A DNA stretch of 32,859 bases from an uncultured cyanobacterium (GTDB lineage: Bacteria; Cyanobacteriota; Cyanobacteriia; PCC-6307; Cyanobiaceae). Position 1 is the stretch's first letter. Every line of letters starts with the position of its first letter. The stretch lies in contig CAIJRN010000002.1 of assembly GCA_903823115.1 (NCBI GenBank), forward strand, positions 1-32,859. Direction: 5' to 3'. Below the pieces are notes generated by a model. That model ran no database searches. It saw nothing but the letters and a program-made list of their open reading frames with translations, and was not told the origin of the DNA. Shown here piece by piece: positions 24,928-32,720 of the stretch. The translations under genes and the position numbers were made by a program.

Positions 24928-25599
24928 ATGGCAGAATCAGCATCGGCATCCAGATTCATGGCTGGTCTTCACGCATTGCTGGTCGAAGATCAGTCCATGT
25001 TCCTGGAACTGCTTGTACCCGTCCTTGAGGGTATTCCCGGCCTTGTCATGGTGGGCACCGCCGGCACGGCCGGCGAAGCGGTCAAGGCGGTACAGCGGCT
25101 AAAGCCCGATCTACTGATCCTTGATCTGTACCTACCGGATCGACCTGGAATCATGGTGGCCGAAGCCCTGCAACGGATACGTCCGCAAGCCCATCTGATC
25201 GTGCTGTCGGGGCAGGCCAGCAGCTTCCTCTGCCCGCCCGATCTGCAGCCGATGTTGCATGCGGTGGTCGACAAGACCAGTGCCTTCCGAGAGCTGAGGC
25301 AGGAGATCAAGCGTCTGCTTCAGGGCCTGCCGCAGTCCTCCACGCCAGCGCTGAAGGAGGCAGGGCAAGCGCCAACAGGGACCGATACAGACCCCCTGCT
25401 GGCGCCAGCGCCGCTCACCCAGCGGGAGCGGGATGTGCTGGCCCTGATCGGCCAGGGATGCAGCAGCCGGGCCATCGCCCTAACCCTGGGCATGGCGGAA
25501 ACAACCGTACAGACCCACCGCCGCGCCCTGCGCTTGAAGCTCGGGGTTTCGGGCTCCGAGTTGGTGCGGCTGGCCGTGCTCCAGAACCATGGCAGCTGA
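24928..25599 (+). CDS. NarL/LuxR-type response regulator
   Basis: This is a 224-residue two-domain regulator. Its receiver domain has the acidic pair in LLVEDQS, the phosphorylated Asp 66 in LLILDLYLPD, and the conserved Lys in VVDKTSAF. The C-terminal LuxR-type helix-turn-helix domain has LTQRERDVLALIGQG, SRAIALTLGMAETTVQTHRR and LRLKLG. It should bind DNA as a phosphorylated dimer. The frame opens at TTG 24892, but ATG 24928 has a better spaced CAGGG upstream and is used here. It is followed after 9 bases by its likely cognate histidine kinase. It diverges from the DctP-cyclase operon, so the shared 195-base region is a natural place for autoregulation. Confidence 0.92.
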   Translation: MAESASASRFMAGLHALLVEDQSMFLELLVPVLEGIPGLVMVGTAGTAGEAVKAVQRLKPDLLILDLYLPDRPGIMVAEALQRIRPQAHLIVLSGQASSFLCPPDLQPMLHAVVDKTSAFRELRQEIKRLLQGLPQSSTPALKEAGQAPTGTDTDPLLAPAPLTQRERDVLALIGQGCSSRAIALTLGMAETTVQTHRRALRLKLGVSGSELVRLAVLQNHGS

Positions 25600-25608
25600 C
25601 GCCTCGCT

Positions 25609-26460
25609 GTGATTGCTGTCATCGCCCTGCTTCTCGGCACCCTCGTGAGCAGCGGTCTGAGCATCGGCCTGTTGCTGCGTCGCCTGCAGCAGCGCGACTG
25701 GGAGCTACAGGCAGCCCGGCAGGGCCTCGATCGCCAGCGTCTGATCCTGCGCCAGAAGCTGCGCACCAGCCTGACTGCCGCCGCGGTGGCCCATGAAATC
25801 AACCAGCCGCTCAGCAGCCTCAGCCTGATCAGCGCAAGGCTGATTGATCAGGCCGAAGCCACCCCGGGCCTGGCCGAGACCCTGCCGCTGTTGCAGGTGC
25901 TGCTGACGGAATGCCAGCGGGTGGTGGAGCTGATCGAAAAGATGCGCATGCTGCTGCACAGCGTCGAAACCGATCAGGGGCCGGTCTCCCTGATCGCGGC
26001 GACCGGCTCAGCCCTCACCTATCTGAGGCGCCTGATCGCCGCCGATGAGGTGGTTCTGCAGACCGCAGGCCTGGAGGGGCCCGGTGCCGTGATCCATGGC
26101 GATGGAGGCCAGCTGCAAGTGGCTGTCACCAATCTGGTGCGCAATGCCCTGGCGGCGATGCTGGAGGTACCGCGGCAGCAGCGACGCCTGGAGGTGACGC
26201 TGCGGGAGCTGCCGGGCTGGGTGGAGCTGGTGGTGGCCGACAGCGGCCCCGGCTTTCCGCCGCAATGGCTGGGTCAGGATCTCGGCGAAGAGCGCCTGTT
26301 CCAGTCTTCGCGGACTACGGGCATGGGACTCGGGCTGTATCTGGTGGGAGCCACGGTGGAAAACCACCGCGGCCGCGTGCAACTCAGCCGCTCCAGGGAG
26401 CTGGGTGGCGCTGAAGTGATCCTGCGCTTTCCACTGCTGGAACAGCCGGCCAGCCACTGA
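25609..26460 (+). CDS. sensor histidine kinase without extracytoplasmic domain
   Basis: This is a 283-residue kinase. A single N-terminal membrane segment (VIALLLGTLVSSGLSIGLLL) is followed by a short helical linker (RDWELQAARQGLDRQR), the dimerisation H-box AVAHEINQPLSSL with His 62, and an ATP-binding domain with N-box NLVRNALAAM, G1 box DSGPGFP and G2 box GMGLGLYL. The HEINQPL form is that of DctB- and FixL-type kinases. No sensory domain is visible on either side of the membrane segment, so the input must come from a partner; the DctP-like protein encoded 870 bases away is a candidate. The start is a GTG, 9 bases after the response regulator stop. No terminal receiver or other output domains. 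Confidence 0.9.
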   Translation: MIAVIALLLGTLVSSGLSIGLLLRRLQQRDWELQAARQGLDRQRLILRQKLRTSLTAAAVAHEINQPLSSLSLISARLIDQAEATPGLAETLPLLQVLLTECQRVVELIEKMRMLLHSVETDQGPVSLIAATGSALTYLRRLIAADEVVLQTAGLEGPGAVIHGDGGQLQVAVTNLVRNALAAMLEVPRQQRRLEVTLRELPGWVELVVADSGPGFPPQWLGQDLGEERLFQSSRTTGMGLGLYLVGATVENHRGRVQLSRSRELGGAEVILRFPLLEQPASH

Positions 26461-26477
26461 GAGGTGTACAAATCTAC

Positions 26478-26499
26478 CTACTTGTGAATAGAGACAAAC
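26478..26499 (+). promoter_or_regulatory. upstream element shared with the RHH gene, copy 1
   Basis: CTACTTG is followed directly by TGAATAGAGACAAAC, ending 51 bases before ATG 26551. The same arrangement recurs upstream of the ribbon-helix-helix gene (27077-27101). Function unknown; a shared promoter or operator is plausible. Confidence 0.4.
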
Positions 26500-26550
26500 C
26501 GGCGCCGATGTCGCAAAGTTTCTCGATCGCTGAAACAGGTTGAGGCCGTC

Positions 26551-27009
26551 ATGCATTCGTCCAGCTGTGTCAAGCAGAGCTTGCATGAACCCCTTGTCAG
26601 ATCACTGAGCCTGAGGTATCAGATCGTCGATTCGAGCTCCGGCATCCCAGGTTCGGGAACCTTCGAAGTCTCCAGTCTCGATGATGTCGTCAGGGACACC
26701 CCTGCAGCCCTGATCAGCGTCGATGGCAAAGGCCACTTCGTGCCAGACCAGATTTCGAGCATCAGCTGTGGCGTGTACTGGCATCCCAGGGGGGGCTCCA
26801 GTTCCATCTATATCGGCTCAAGCTCCCTGGCCAGCTTGATCGAAGCCGGTGCCACCTGGAGCCGCCTGATCGCCGCCGGTGCCTTCGAGATCGACGACAG
26901 CCTCTACGGCAGTTTCTTCAGCCCAGACTGCTTCACCACCCTCAATCCCCAGGCCTTCGGCGGCAAGGTCGTCTTTTCACCCGCGAGGTGGGCCAGGCCT
27001 GATCGCTGA
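26551..27009 (+). CDS. hypothetical protein (152 aa)
   Basis: The ATG has a GAGG Shine-Dalgarno five bases upstream, which supports the start. The product is a soluble protein with Ser-rich turns and several strands: LSLRYQIVDSSSG, GTFEVSSLDDVV, a SVDGKGHFV piece, then GVYWHPRGGSSSIYIG and two helical stretches (LASLIEAGATWSRLIAAG). There is a cysteine pair in the CGVYW and DCFTTL segments. No signal peptide or membrane segment. I do not recognise the family. It shares an upstream element with the following RHH gene, suggesting common control of the two. Confidence 0.6.
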   Translation: MHSSSCVKQSLHEPLVRSLSLRYQIVDSSSGIPGSGTFEVSSLDDVVRDTPAALISVDGKGHFVPDQISSISCGVYWHPRGGSSSIYIGSSSLASLIEAGATWSRLIAAGAFEIDDSLYGSFFSPDCFTTLNPQAFGGKVVFSPARWARPDR

Positions 27010-27076
27010 GGCTTGGGCCAGCTGACCCGTCTCACCCCTGGGCGGTGAGGCCATACGGACAGCTTTCAGCATCGAG

Positions 27077-27101
27077 CTACTCAGTTTTGAGTAGAGACAA
27101 A
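27077..27101 (+). promoter_or_regulatory. upstream element shared with the 152-aa gene, copy 2
   Basis: CTACTCA-GTTT-TGAGTAG is a perfect 7-base inverted repeat with a 4-base loop. It is followed by AGACAAAGG, so the right side TGARTAGAGACAAA matches the copy at 26478. It ends 48 bases before GTG 27150. A T-run is absent, so it is not a terminator; an operator or promoter element is more likely. Confidence 0.45.
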
Positions 27102-27149
27102 GGGGGTGGTCATGGGAGATGCTGTATCCAGATCCGTTCCCCTGTTCCG

Positions 27150-27350
27150 GTGACTTATCTCTTGCCTGAAGGCAACCGTCCCCACCCCCGCCATCGCAAG
27201 CCCCAGCGCATCAGCATCACCATCTCCTGGGCCCTGCACCAGTGCTTGCTCGAGCTCAGTGATCAGGAAGGACGCTCGCTTTCGAACATGGCCGCAAGCT
27301 GGCTGGAGCGTCAGGCACAGTCCCAGAGCAGCAGCAGTCCCTCGTTGTAA
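27150..27350 (+). CDS. ribbon-helix-helix (CopG/Arc-like) DNA-binding protein
   Basis: This small basic protein of about 66 residues ends in an RHH fold: strand RISITISWAL, then helix HQCLLELSDQEG and the second helix RSLSNMAASWLERQAQ. The EGRSLSNMA core is characteristic of CopG-type regulators and antitoxins. The frame is open back to 27045, but the first part is not protein-like and GTG 27150 lies the same distance below the shared upstream element as the start of the 152-aa gene does. No toxin gene adjoins; it may act on its own promoter or on the neighbouring gene. Confidence 0.55.
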   Translation: MTYLLPEGNRPHPRHRKPQRISITISWALHQCLLELSDQEGRSLSNMAASWLERQAQSQSSSSPSL

Positions 27351-27601
27351 TAGCCGTGACCCAGGAGTTCGCTGAACAACCCTGGCAGTTCCACGAGAAC
27401 CATCAACGACCCAGTCATTGATGTGTGGTCATCACGTTAATGCGGCACTGAATGTGGCACTGCCAGCAGCGCCAGTTCAGATCATGGCCAGAACGATGAC
27501 AATCACCGTGTGGTTCGCTCCCAGAGTTCCAGCCTGACTTGGGTACAGGTGCACATCATTCCGGGCAGTGGCCGCCACTCGCCTTCAGTCGCGGCGCCCC
27601 C
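27351..27601. other. gene-free interval, 3' of the sulfatase operon
   Basis: Short region where the RHH gene and the sulfatase operon converge. No gene and no hairpin followed by a T-run; AGTGG-CGG-CCACT near 27570 is a small palindrome only. Confidence 0.35.
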
Positions 27602-30202
27602 TCACTCACTGACCGCCTTGGTGCGCATCGCCGCCTCCAGGCTCTTGATGTCCTCAGGGGACAACTGGGGCCGATCCAGCTTGAGCGTCAGCTTGTTGAG
27701 CGTTCCGGTGAACCGGAACGGCGGCTGGTAGTCGGCGTCGTTGACGCCAGTGAGGGTGTCGGAGCCCACATCGAAGCTCTCGTCCCACTGCAGGATCATC
27801 GGCAGAGTTTTGGCCATGGTTTTGGTGGCGACCACCTTGCCGTCCACCTTGAGGCTGCCGATGCCGGGGCCGCCGACGCCGCTGAAGTTGTTGAAGGCCA
27901 GGGTGCCCGCGCCCTTGCCGTCGTAGACGAAATCGAATTCAAGCTTGTGCTTGCCAGGCGAAAGCGGTTCAGCCCCCTCCCACTTGAGCCGCTCCAGATC
28001 CACCATGTTCCAGAGCCACACCGGCCTGCCGTTCTTCAGATAGAAGCCGTAGCCCCCGAAGCGGCCGCCCGAGGTGAGCAGCATGCCCTCGGCACCCCCT
28101 GCCGGCACCTCGATGTCGGCGGTGACGGTGTAGGAGGTGTTGAGCAGCCCGGGCGAATCGCCCTGGGGCAGCCCCACCATCGGATGGGTGTAAACGAACG
28201 TGTTGCGGCCGGCGGTGATGTTCGGCCGTGGCGCCACGATGCGCGCCGCCACAGAGGCATCAAGCGGGAACACCTGATACTTTTTCGCTTCGCTGATGAA
28301 GGCCTGCTTGAGTTCCTTCACCTTCTGCGGGTTCTTGGCGGCCAGGTCGGTCGTCTGGCTGAAGTCACGGTTGAGGTCGTAGAGCTCCAGCACCTGGTTG
28401 TTGAGCGGATCTGGATTGGCCGGCCCGAAGGCCTCCCAGGGGGCCCGGTTCACCTTGGTGCTCAGCAACCAGCCCTCGTTGTACAGCGCCCACTGGCCGA
28501 ACATCTCGAAGTACTGAGTCTTGTGGCGTGAGGGTGCCTTGGCGTTCTTGGCGTCGAAGGTGTAGGCAAAGCTGGTGCCCTCGATGGGCTTCTGGGGGAT
28601 GCCATCCACCACCTCGGGCGCCCGCAGAGCCGCGGCTTCGAGGATCGTCGGCACCACGTCGATGACATGCACGAACTGCTCACGCAAGCCGCCCTTGTCC
28701 TTGATGCGCGCCGGCCACGACACCACCATGTTCTGGTTGACGCCACCGAGCTTGGAGGCGTTCTGCTTGAACCAGCTGAAGGGGGTGTCGAAGGCCCAGG
28801 ACCAGCCCGCCGACATGTGGTTGTAGGTCTGATCGGTTCCCCAGACGTCGTAGAACTTCATCTGCACCTCAACAGGCAGTTTGTTGAGGCCATTGAAGAA
28901 AGCCACCTCGTTGGGGGTGCCCAACGGTCCGCCTTCGGCGCTGGTGCCGTTATCGCCGTTGATGTAGATCACCAAGGTGTTATCGAGCTTGCCGAGATCG
29001 TCGAACTGCTGGATCACCCGGCCGATTTCATAGTCGCTGTAGGCGGCATAGGCGGCAAACACCTCCACCTGACGAATGAACAGTTTCTTGGCCTCCGGGC
29101 TCAGCTTCTCCCAGGGGGTGATCAGGTCGGCGGGCCAGGGTTCGAGCTTGGCGTCCTTGGCAATCACGCCGAGTTTCTTCTGATTCGCGAAGATGCGCTC
29201 CCTCAGTTTCTCGTAGCCGTCATCAAACAGATGCATGGCATGGATCCTGTCCACCCACTCCTTGGTGGGGTGGTGGGGCGCATGGGTGGCCCCGGGGGCG
29301 TACTTGATGAACAGCGGCTTGGCTGGATTGGTCTGATGCATCCGCGTCATGTAGTCGATGGCGTCATCGGCCATCGCCGTCACCAGATTCCAGCTGCCGG
29401 CAGTCTTGCCCTCGAAGGGATAGATCTGGGTGGTGTTGCGGAACAGGTTCGGCTGCCACTGGTTGGCGTCACCGCCCACGAAGCCATAGAAATATTCGAA
29501 GCCCATGCCGGTGGGCCACTGATCAAAGGGCCCGCTCTGGCTGGCCTGGAAGGCGGGCACGTTGTGGTCCTTGCCGAACCAGGCGGTGCTGTAGCCGTTG
29601 TCCTTGAGCAGGCGGCCGATGGTGGCCTTGTCGGGCTCAATGATGCTGTTGTAGCCGGGGAAGCCGGTGGACTGCTCCGAGATCACCCCAAACCCCGCCG
29701 AGTGGTGGTTGCGTCCAGTGATCAGGGCGGCCCGGGTGGGGGAGCACAGCGCCGTGGAGAACATGCGGTTGTACCGCAGCCCATTCCGGGCGACACGGTC
29801 CATCGCCGGTGTCGGGATAACCCCGCCGAAGGTGCTGGGCACCCCGAATCCAGCGTCGTCGGTGATGATCAGCAGGACGTTGGGCGCGCTCTGTGGCGGC
29901 GTAATCCGGGGCGCCCACCAGGGCCTGGACTGCAGGGCGCCGTCCTTGATCACACCACCGAAGGGTGGCGTTGGAGACGGGAGTTGGTTACCGGCAAGCG
30001 TGGTGGTGGCATTGGGAGCTCCCGCTGTGCCGGTGATCGTCTGGGCCAACACCGGCGCCCAGCCCGCCTGCCAGCCCACCAGCAGCACCACCAGGACTAG
30101 GGCCCCAAGGCGGCGCAGCAGGCCGGGGGCTCCGCTCGCCCCGAACCAGCTGCGAATGCTGCGGACTAACGCGAACAGGGGGTGGGAGTGGGAATCAGCC
30201 AC
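27602..30202 (-). CDS. exported Cys-type arylsulfatase
   Basis: Type I sulfatases cleave sulfate esters using a formylglycine made from Cys. The 866-residue protein has a long signal peptide (LGALVLVVLLVGWQAGWAP, cut near VLAQ at residue 54), then the sulfatase domain: metal-binding LLIITDDAGFG, the activation motif LCSPTRAALITGR with Cys 153, GKDHN, INGDNGTS and HVIDVVPTILEAA. From about residue 620 there is a strand-rich C-terminal region (NTSYTVTADIEVPAGGAEG, GFYLKNGRPVWLWNM, HKLEFDFVYDG) that resembles a glycan- or ligand-binding sandwich. It is much longer than the 450-550 residues of simple sulfatases but typical of the large arylsulfatase branch. The GTG start overlaps the upstream FGE gene by 8 bases. 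Substrate unknown; sulfated polysaccharide or alkyl/aryl sulfates are candidates. Confidence 0.93.
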   Translation of the reverse strand: MADSHSHPLFALVRSIRSWFGASGAPGLLRRLGALVLVVLLVGWQAGWAPVLAQTITGTAGAPNATTTLAGNQLPSPTPPFGGVIKDGALQSRPWWAPRITPPQSAPNVLLIITDDAGFGVPSTFGGVIPTPAMDRVARNGLRYNRMFSTALCSPTRAALITGRNHHSAGFGVISEQSTGFPGYNSIIEPDKATIGRLLKDNGYSTAWFGKDHNVPAFQASQSGPFDQWPTGMGFEYFYGFVGGDANQWQPNLFRNTTQIYPFEGKTAGSWNLVTAMADDAIDYMTRMHQTNPAKPLFIKYAPGATHAPHHPTKEWVDRIHAMHLFDDGYEKLRERIFANQKKLGVIAKDAKLEPWPADLITPWEKLSPEAKKLFIRQVEVFAAYAAYSDYEIGRVIQQFDDLGKLDNTLVIYINGDNGTSAEGGPLGTPNEVAFFNGLNKLPVEVQMKFYDVWGTDQTYNHMSAGWSWAFDTPFSWFKQNASKLGGVNQNMVVSWPARIKDKGGLREQFVHVIDVVPTILEAAALRAPEVVDGIPQKPIEGTSFAYTFDAKNAKAPSRHKTQYFEMFGQWALYNEGWLLSTKVNRAPWEAFGPANPDPLNNQVLELYDLNRDFSQTTDLAAKNPQKVKELKQAFISEAKKYQVFPLDASVAARIVAPRPNITAGRNTFVYTHPMVGLPQGDSPGLLNTSYTVTADIEVPAGGAEGMLLTSGGRFGGYGFYLKNGRPVWLWNMVDLERLKWEGAEPLSPGKHKLEFDFVYDGKGAGTLAFNNFSGVGGPGIGSLKVDGKVVATKTMAKTLPMILQWDESFDVGSDTLTGVNDADYQPPFRFTGTLNKLTLKLDRPQLSPEDIKSLEAAMRTKAVSE

Positions 30203-31238
30203 GGACGGGGAGTGCGTTGGTGAGGGTGGCGAGGGTGCCGGTGACGGCTGGGGCTGGGATGGGGGCCGCCAGGCGGAAGCCGATGTGGGAGGTGCCGGTG
30301 TCGGGGCTCTGAGCCTCCCGGGCCGCCGGCCGGTAACGGCTGCAGTAGGTCTCGGAGCAGAGGAACGAGCCCCCCTTGATCACGTGCTTGGCGACGCCGG
30401 GATCCCGGGGATCGCCCGTTGCCGCATCGCTGCTGACCATCGGATCGCTGCCATCGGCGAGGGGCTCGTGGCCCACGGCATACCAATCCTGGGTCCATTC
30501 CCAGACGTTGCCGGTCATGTCGAACAAGCCGTAACCGTTGGCTGGGAAGGACCCGACGGGCGCCGTTCCGCCATAGCCATCCTCAGTGGAGTTGCTGCTT
30601 GGAAACGGACCCTGCCAGGTGTTGGCCCTGCGGGGGTTCCAGGTGTTGCCCCAGGCGAAGATGCGATTGTTCAAGCCCCCCCGGGCCGCGAATTCCCACT
30701 GGGCTTCACTGGGCAGGGACCCACCGGCCCAGCGGGCGAAGGCCTCGGCGTCCTCATAGGCCACCTGAACCACCGGGTGCTGGCCTCGCCCGGCCAGATC
30801 GCTGCCGGGGCCCTCGGGATGGCGCCAGTCGGCCCCGGGAACCCAGTGCCACCAGCTGAGCTCCTCGATCGGTCCGCTGCCGCCCACGGGCTGGAACACC
30901 AGCGAACCAGGGGCTCGCTCGCTGGCCTTGAGCTCGGGGAACTGGTCGACAGACAGGGGGCGTTCAGCCACCGTGACATAGCCGGTGGCCGCCACGAAGG
31001 CCGCGAAACGGTCATTGCTGACCTCCGTGCGGTCCAGACAGAAGGAGCTGATCCGCAGGCTGCGACCCGGCTGTTCCTCAGGCAGCTGAGCCCCGGCGCC
31101 GATGCGGTAGCTGCCGCCGGGAACGAGGGCCATCCCCTCGGGGCAATCCGAGGGGATGGCCCCGGCAGGGGGTGGGGCCAGAAGCAGGAGGCCCACCAGC
31201 AGGAAGGTCCCAAGGAAGCGGAGGTGGAAACGCGGCAT
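30195..31238 (-). CDS. exported formylglycine-generating enzyme (sulfatase modifying factor)
   Basis: FGE oxidises the Cys of the sulfatase CxPxR motif to formylglycine. From ATG 31238 the protein is 347 residues. It has a signal peptide (FLGTFLLVGLLLLAPPPAGA) and then the FGE domain: MALVPGGSYRIG, SFCLDRTEVSNDRFAAFV, YEDAEAFARWAGGSLPSEAQ, the block NVWEWTQDW, and KGGSFLCSETYCSRYRPAAR. The two active-site cysteines (CSETYC, at about residues 294 and 299) are both present, and the end HIGFRLA is standard. It is followed by its probable substrate, a Cys-type sulfatase, with an 8-base overlap, so translation is coupled. The export signal is unusual in that maturation would occur outside the cytoplasm. 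The frame opens at GTG 31253; ATG 31238 is used. Confidence 0.93.
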   Translation of the reverse strand: MPRFHLRFLGTFLLVGLLLLAPPPAGAIPSDCPEGMALVPGGSYRIGAGAQLPEEQPGRSLRISSFCLDRTEVSNDRFAAFVAATGYVTVAERPLSVDQFPELKASERAPGSLVFQPVGGSGPIEELSWWHWVPGADWRHPEGPGSDLAGRGQHPVVQVAYEDAEAFARWAGGSLPSEAQWEFAARGGLNNRIFAWGNTWNPRRANTWQGPFPSSNSTEDGYGGTAPVGSFPANGYGLFDMTGNVWEWTQDWYAVGHEPLADGSDPMVSSDAATGDPRDPGVAKHVIKGGSFLCSETYCSRYRPAAREAQSPDTGTSHIGFRLAAPIPAPAVTGTLATLTNALPVRG

Positions 31239-31354
31239 CACCCGAATTGACACGCTTACCAGTCAACCTGAGCGAATCTCTGGAAGGGTGGTCAAAGAAA
31301 AACCGGTTCGTTACTGTTACGCGGACCAGTCCGCCATGAGCGTTCTGCTGCCCA

Positions 31355-32338
31355 ATGCTCCTAAGAATTCTTGCCACGGGCATGGCTTGCCTGTTCCCCC
31401 TCCTGGGGCTCAGGGCATTGGCGGCCGAGACCGGAACGGTCCAGGCGCCTGAGCTCGAAGTGCCTGGTCGGGCCTCCCTCCCCTCCAGCAGCCCACCCTT
31501 CTCTCCCCTCGCCCAGCAGAGCGAAGCGATCCCCGCGGAGCCCCTTGCCCCAGCGGCGGGGAAAACGAAAGAATCCCCCTGGGCCGGCAGCCTTGAACTC
31601 TATGGATTCGCGCCACTCCGGGTCACCAACACCACCACGATCAACGGCTTCAGCGCCACGACCGATATGGGCCTGGGCTCCCTTCTGGAGCACCTCAGCG
31701 ACATCTTCTATCTCCGCGGCAGCGTCGAATACAACCGGATCGGTTTTCTCACCGATCTGAGCTACGTCGGGCTCGGAGCCGAACATTCCCGTCGCTTTGA
31801 CTCCACCCGGGCCCTTCTGCCGGAACTCGATCTGCCCAGGGCCCGCCGCAGCGCAAACGTGGGCCTCTCCGCCATCCAGGGCATCGATGACTTCGCTCTG
31901 CGCTACCGCTTCGGTGAGCGGGAGCGGCCGATCTCCCACAGCGGGGCGGTGACGGTGATTCCCTATGCGGGGATCCGGCTGCTCAACCTCGGACTGGACA
32001 TCAACACCTCCTTCGAGGGGCCGCTGGTGCAGGCCTCGCGCAATTTCAGCTTCGGCAATCCGATCGTGCAACCTCTCCTCGGCTTGCAGGGGCAGGTCTT
32101 CCTCTCACCCCGTCTGCGCCTCTTCGCCCGAGGGGATCTGGGGGGGTTTGGTGCCAACTACAACGTGGATATGTCGGGCAATGCCCAGGTTGGTGTGGGC
32201 TACGCCATCGGCAACTCCACCCAGCTTGATCTCTCCTGGCGCTACCTCTATCTGGCCGGCGATAACGGCGCCTCGCGACCATCTGGCTACACCATCGATC
32301 AGAACGGGATTGAGATGGGTGTGAAGTTCTTCTTCTGA
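31355..32338 (+). CDS. outer-membrane beta-barrel protein
   Basis: This 327-residue protein begins with a signal peptide (LLRILATGMACLFPLLGLRA, cut near ALAAE). A Ser/Pro-rich linker to about residue 75 is followed by a beta-barrel. The barrel part has alternating polar and non-polar strands (SLELYGFAPLRVTNTTT, YLRGSVEYNRIGFLTDLSYV, VTVIPYAGIRLLNLGLDI, LRLFARGDLGGFG, TQLDLSWRYLYL) and ends in aromatic residues (GVKFFF), the usual signal for outer-membrane insertion. Residues just after the linker and the layout recall the OmpW/OmpA-like porin group, without a firm family match. It diverges from the sulfatase operon across about 115 bases, so a joint role, such as entry of sulfated substrates, is an inference. 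ATG 31382 is a second possible start, which would shorten the signal peptide. Confidence 0.8.
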   Translation: MLLRILATGMACLFPLLGLRALAAETGTVQAPELEVPGRASLPSSSPPFSPLAQQSEAIPAEPLAPAAGKTKESPWAGSLELYGFAPLRVTNTTTINGFSATTDMGLGSLLEHLSDIFYLRGSVEYNRIGFLTDLSYVGLGAEHSRRFDSTRALLPELDLPRARRSANVGLSAIQGIDDFALRYRFGERERPISHSGAVTVIPYAGIRLLNLGLDINTSFEGPLVQASRNFSFGNPIVQPLLGLQGQVFLSPRLRLFARGDLGGFGANYNVDMSGNAQVGVGYAIGNSTQLDLSWRYLYLAGDNGASRPSGYTIDQNGIEMGVKFFF

Positions 32339-32527
32339 TCCTGGGGCGTATCTGTGGCCCTTGCCCTTCCGTGGGCAGCAACGCTGGGAGGGTCTGCCGG
32401 GGAGCTGGCTGAAGCTACCGACAGGCTGGTCTGCTGATCACTGATGGGGATGGCCAGGAAACGGAGCTGAGGGTATGTCGTGCCCTCAGCCGATCAACTG
32501 GTGCTTCCCCCAGCCCCGATCGATTCC

Positions 32528-32720
32528 CTACTTCTGGCGGCAGTAGCCACCGCCAACATTCATCCAGCCCGGGGAACAGGCTTTGCCATTGGTGGGTTGC
32601 AGCGTGTAGTTGGCCAGCCCCATGGTGCTGCACTTGCCGTTCAAGGTGTCCACATAGCCGAGGGGGCAGATGGTGCCGAGCTTCGGCACGACACGCTGCG
32701 CCTGGGCGGGTTGGCTAACC
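32528..32720 (-). pseudogene. small Cys-rich secreted protein, 5' end cut off by an IS element
   Basis: A minus-strand frame ends at TAG 32528 and reads back through VSQPAQAQ (the end of a signal peptide) and a mature peptide of about 55 residues with four cysteines (TICPLGYVD, KCSTMGL, ACSPGWMN, YCRQK). It has no start codon: above VSQP the frame enters IS-like sequence and stops at a TAA near 32757. The hydrophobic core of the signal peptide is missing, so the gene is disrupted. The mature peptide family is unknown to me; it resembles the exported small proteins elsewhere in this window only in general style. Confidence 0.6.

Noticed and set aside
28667..31250. Long plus-strand frames over the sulfatase and FGE genes
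   Set aside because: They mirror the conserved minus-strand genes and lack protein character, so they are shadows.
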